Positions 60,926-64,000 of a stretch of DNA of 64,000 nucleotides are shown here, piece after piece (within the stretch, counting starts at the first letter, position 1; each line of letters opens with the position of its first letter). The notes beneath the pieces are model-generated. The model ran no database searches. It was not told where the DNA came from and was given only the letters and a program-made list of their open reading frames with translations. The stretch is taken from contig NZ_CP027858.1 of NCBI RefSeq assembly GCF_005519465.1, positions 3,720,001 through 3,784,000 of the forward strand, given 5' to 3'. A program made the position numbers and the translations under genes. The stretch is from Streptomyces clavuligerus (GTDB lineage Bacteria; Actinomycetota; Actinomycetes; Streptomycetales; Streptomycetaceae).

Positions 60926-63900
60926 ATGACGCGATCCGAGCAGCCGGCCGAGCAGCAGGCGGCCGTGGGGCCCGTCTCCGGGACCGCCCCCGGCCCCGAC
61001 GACTCCGACGCCCTCGCCGCGGACTCCCGTGAGCGGGCGCTGCGTGCCCTGCTGCGCGTACCCACACTCCGTACCCTCTGGAACGCCCAGGCGGTCGGCG
61101 GCATCGGCGACGCCCTCGCGGTCCTCGTCCTGCTGCTGCTCACCCTTCAGGCCGCGGTGGTGGAGGGCGGGTTCGGCGGCGGCTACCGGGGCGCCGCGCT
61201 CTCCGTGGCCGCGGTGCTCGGCGTGCGCGCCGTGGCGACCGTCCTGTTCGGGGCCGTGCTCCTCGGCCCGCTGGCCAGGCTCACCTCGTCCGGGGGACCG
61301 CTGGACCGGCGCTGGACGATGATCGGCGCGGACGGCGTACGGCTCGTCCTGCTGGTCCTCGCCCCGCTCTGGATCGACTGGACCCCCGACAGCGCGGCCG
61401 TGATCCTGCTCGCGACCGTCCTGGTGACAGGGGCGGCGGAACGGCTGTGGACCGTCGCCCGCGACGGCGCCGCCCCCGCGCTGCTGCCCGCTCCGCCGCT
61501 GGAGGGCGCGGCCGTCCGGCCGCTGCCCGACCACCTCGGCGCGCTGCGGCGGCTGTGGCTGCGCACCTCGTTCCTGGCGATCCCGGCCGGTGCGGCCGTG
61601 CTGCTGGTCGCGACCCTGATCGGCCGGCTGCTCGGGACCGGCATCGACTGGTTCTCCGTCCACCAGGCCGCCCTCGGGTCCTATGTCGCCGCCGGACTCT
61701 TCTCCGCGTCCGCCGCGCTGGTCTGGTCCGTCACCCTGCCGGGCGGAACGACGCCCCGGCCGCGTTCGCCGTTCGAAGGGCTGCGTCGGCCGCCCCGTGC
61801 CGCCGCGGCGGTGGACGGCGGTGCGGCAGGGGACGGCGGTGCGGCCGAGGGCAAGGACGCCGGTCGCACGGGTGCGGTGCCCTTCTATGTGCTGGCGTGC
61901 GCGGCGGTCGCGGGTGCGGTCGCGGCGGCCGTCTCCGTCTCCGTTCTGCACGCCGCGGACCTCGGAGGCGGACCCTCCGCCTTCGCTCTGCTGGTGCTCG
62001 CCCTGACCGGCGGCACCGCTGTCGGCATCCGGGCCGCGCGGTCCGTGCTGCCCACGCTCTCGCGCCGCAGGCTGCTGGCGCTCGCGGTCGCCGTCACCGG
62101 GGTCGCCCTGCTGGCGACCGGTCTCGTACCGGACACCGCGACCGTGCTGTTCCTCGCCGTTCTCGCCGGTGTGTCCGCCGGTGTCGCGGCCAACGTCGGA
62201 CACGCCCTCGTCGACCAGGAGACCGAGGCCCCGCGCCAGGCGCGCATGACGGACCATCTCCAGGCGGTCGTCCGCGTCGCCGTCGGGGCGGGCGCGCTTG
62301 CCGCGCCGCTGCTGGCCGCCGCGATCGGCCCGTACCGGCTGGCGGTCGGGGACGCCGTCCTCGCCCACGGCGGCGCGGCCTTCACCCTGATGCTGGCGGG
62401 CGCGCTGCTGCTGCCGGTCGCCGCGGTCGTCCTCGCCAGGACCGACGACCGCGCCGGTGTACCGCTCCGCCGCGATCTGGGCGAGGCCCTGCGCGGCGGC
62501 GCCGACCCCGCCCAGGCACCGGCCGCCACGGGCTTCTTCATCGCGCTGGAGGGCGGCGACGGAGCCGGGAAGTCCACCCAGGCCGAAGCGCTCGCCACCT
62601 GGATTCGCAACAAGGGCCACGAGGTCGTCGTCACCCGTGAGCCGGGTGCCACCCCCGTCGGCAAGCGGCTGCGCTCGATCCTGCTGGACGTGGCCTCCGC
62701 CGGGCTGTCCAACCGCGCCGAGGCGCTGCTGTACGCGGCGGACCGCGCCGAGCACGTCGGCTCGGTGGTCCGGCCCGCGCTGGAGCGGGGCGCCGTGGTG
62801 ATCTCCGACCGGTACATCGACTCCTCGGTCGCCTACCAGGGCGCGGGCCGCGATCTGTCGCCGACGGAGATCGCCCGCATCTCGCGCTGGGCGACGGATG
62901 GGCTCGTTCCGCATCTGACGGTGCTGCTGGACGTCTCGCCGGAGACCGCGCGCGAGCGGTTCACGGAGGCGCCCGACCGGCTGGAGTCGGAGCCCGCGGA
63001 GTTCCACCGGCGGGTCCGCTCCGGTTTCCTGACGCTGGCCGCCGGTGACCCGGCGCGCTATCTCGTGGTGGACGCCGGGCAGGAGCCGGAGGCCGTCACC
63101 ACGGTGGTCCGCCACCGGCTCGACCAGATGCTGCCGCTCTCGGAGGCCGAGGTCCGCGCGCGCGAGGAGGCGCGGCGGCGCGAGGCCGAGCGGATCGCGG
63201 AGGAGGCACGGCGCAAGGCCGAGGAGGAGGCCGCCCGCAAGGCAGAGGAGGAGCGCCTGGAGCGGGAGCGCCAGGAGCAGCTCGCCCGGCTGCGGGCCGA
63301 GGAGGAGGAGCGCCGCAAGGCGGAGGAAGAGGAGGCCAAGCGGCTGGAGGCCGAACGGCTCGCGGAGGAGGCCCGGCAGCGCGCCGAGGAGACCCGCAGA
63401 CTGGCCGAGGAGGAGCGCCGCAGGCGGGAGGCCGAGGAGCGGGCGCGCCGCGAGGAGCAGGAGCGGCTGCGCGTCCTGGCGGCCGAGCAGGCCAGGCTGC
63501 GCGCGGAGGCGGAGGCCCGGCGGCTGGAGAAGCAGCGCAAGGCCGAGGAGGCACTTCTGCGGGCCGAGGCGGCCCGGCGGGAGGCGGAGGAGCAGGAGCG
63601 GCGCGCGGCCGAGGAGCGGCGTGCGGCGGCGGAGCTGTCGGCGCAGGAGAAGACGGTGGAGACGCCGTTGCCTGCGCCGCCCGCCGAAGGTTCCGGTTCC
63701 CGTTCCCGTTCCCGTGAGGGGGCGGGTGCGGACGGGGACGGTGACGAGATCACCGTGGTCACGCCCGTGGTCCGGCCGGACGACGAGACGCAGGAGGTGC
63801 CGGGGGCGGGGCGCGGCGGCGCGGCGGACTCCCGGAGCCGGGGCTCCGGTTCCGGTGTCTCAGGACCGGTGTCGGCCATGGACGAGACGGCGGTGCTGCC

Positions 63901-64000
63901 GCCGGTCCGGGACGCGGGCGCGGACATGGAGGAGACGGCGGTGCTGCCTCCGGTCCGGGACGAGCGGCCGGTGGACAAGGTGCCGCCGGGCTTCTTCCGG
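60926..64000 (+). CDS. tmk: Thymidylate kinase fused to transporter-like membrane domain (3' end off window)
   Basis: 1025 codons are present and the C-terminus is missing. Residues about 40-515 form a 10-12-helix transporter-like domain (major facilitator type). Residues about 535-735 are a complete dTMP kinase: IALEGGDGAGKSTQAEAL (P-loop), VVTREPGATPVGKRLR (DRX-region equivalent) and VVISDRYIDSSVAYQGAG. A long charged coiled coil (about 745-910, EEARRKAEEEAARKAEE type) and a disordered region with a repeated (D/E)ETAVLPPVRD follow. The kinase phosphorylates dTMP. The fusion is known in Streptomyces, where tmk products are unusually large; why it is membrane-bound is not clear. ATG 60926 was selected by the N-terminal MTRSEQ start. 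Confidence 0.88.
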   Translation, partial: MTRSEQPAEQQAAVGPVSGTAPGPDDSDALAADSRERALRALLRVPTLRTLWNAQAVGGIGDALAVLVLLLLTLQAAVVEGGFGGGYRGAALSVAAVLGVRAVATVLFGAVLLGPLARLTSSGGPLDRRWTMIGADGVRLVLLVLAPLWIDWTPDSAAVILLATVLVTGAAERLWTVARDGAAPALLPAPPLEGAAVRPLPDHLGALRRLWLRTSFLAIPAGAAVLLVATLIGRLLGTGIDWFSVHQAALGSYVAAGLFSASAALVWSVTLPGGTTPRPRSPFEGLRRPPRAAAAVDGGAAGDGGAAEGKDAGRTGAVPFYVLACAAVAGAVAAAVSVSVLHAADLGGGPSAFALLVLALTGGTAVGIRAARSVLPTLSRRRLLALAVAVTGVALLATGLVPDTATVLFLAVLAGVSAGVAANVGHALVDQETEAPRQARMTDHLQAVVRVAVGAGALAAPLLAAAIGPYRLAVGDAVLAHGGAAFTLMLAGALLLPVAAVVLARTDDRAGVPLRRDLGEALRGGADPAQAPAATGFFIALEGGDGAGKSTQAEALATWIRNKGHEVVVTREPGATPVGKRLRSILLDVASAGLSNRAEALLYAADRAEHVGSVVRPALERGAVVISDRYIDSSVAYQGAGRDLSPTEIARISRWATDGLVPHLTVLLDVSPETARERFTEAPDRLESEPAEFHRRVRSGFLTLAAGDPARYLVVDAGQEPEAVTTVVRHRLDQMLPLSEAEVRAREEARRREAERIAEEARRKAEEEAARKAEEERLERERQEQLARLRAEEEERRKAEEEEAKRLEAERLAEEARQRAEETRRLAEEERRRREAEERARREEQERLRVLAAEQARLRAEAEARRLEKQRKAEEALLRAEAARREAEEQERRAAEERRAAAELSAQEKTVETPLPAPPAEGSGSRSRSREGAGADGDGDEITVVTPVVRPDDETQEVPGAGRGGAADSRSRGSGSGVSGPVSAMDETAVLPPVRDAGADMEETAVLPPVRDERPVDKVPPGFFR

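Overview
The window is about 64 kb of very GC-rich actinobacterial chromosome and almost certainly comes from a Streptomyces (or close relative). The reasons are the GC-saturated third codon positions, frequent GTG starts, a WblA-type WhiB protein, BldG, a vegetative Crp, and a gene order I recognise as matching the S. coelicolor core segment between the wblA/penicillin-binding-protein genes and topA/tmk. The resemblance is from memory; no database was searched.

Left arm, 1-10109 (accessory). This part starts with a truncated CDP-glycerol/glycosyltransferase-like gene preceded by a 12-copy heptamer repeat, then a TIR-domain gene. An integrated element follows, bounded by two identical 45-bp copies of the 3' half of a tRNA-Pro(CGG) gene (2558-2602 and 10033-10077); the intact tRNA is at 10036-10109. 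Between the copies lie a Shedu-like PD-(D/E)XK nuclease gene translationally coupled to a small unknown gene, an ISAzo13-type insertion sequence, a serine hydrolase whose last codons were rewritten by that IS, a TTA-containing XRE/TPR regulator and a shortened tyrosine integrase. No replication, transfer or excisionase genes are visible, so the element looks like a degraded pSAM2-type relic that now carries defence cargo. This is the most promising place for an undescribed system.

Core, 10222-30340. Metallophosphoesterase, YqeY-like protein, class A PBP, wblA, two ArsA-like ATPases in an overlapping pair, a DUF4177/RidA pair, a secreted multidomain sugar dehydrogenase, a parS-like site, then NUDIX/MBL, crp, nth, CoA pyrophosphatase, a MarP-like membrane protease and, on the opposite strand, an epoxide-hydrolase-like enzyme and a holin-X-like membrane protein. 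The crp-nth-NUDIX-marP-hydrolase set with acs nearby recalls the mycobacterial arrangement.

Core, 30397-41984. NhaA antiporter, acetyl-CoA synthetase, a SulP transporter fused to a beta-carbonic anhydrase, a lipoprotein polysaccharide-deacetylase relative, a CooC/MinD-like ATPase, a degenerate Fic-like protein and a HAD phosphatase.

Core, 42443-50238. A compact Tad (Flp-type) pilus operon, ssd-tadA-tadB-tadC-pilin-tadE-tadG-like, in which most genes overlap by 4 nt. Its last gene has no stop codon before it runs into the convergent DEAD-box helicase gene.

Right arm, 50318-64000. bldG and its anti-sigma partner, a membrane H+-pyrophosphatase, a lipoprotein, a methyltransferase, a small membrane protein, topA, and a thymidylate kinase fused to a transporter-like membrane domain that runs off the window. 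Strong hairpin terminators separate many of the transcription units.
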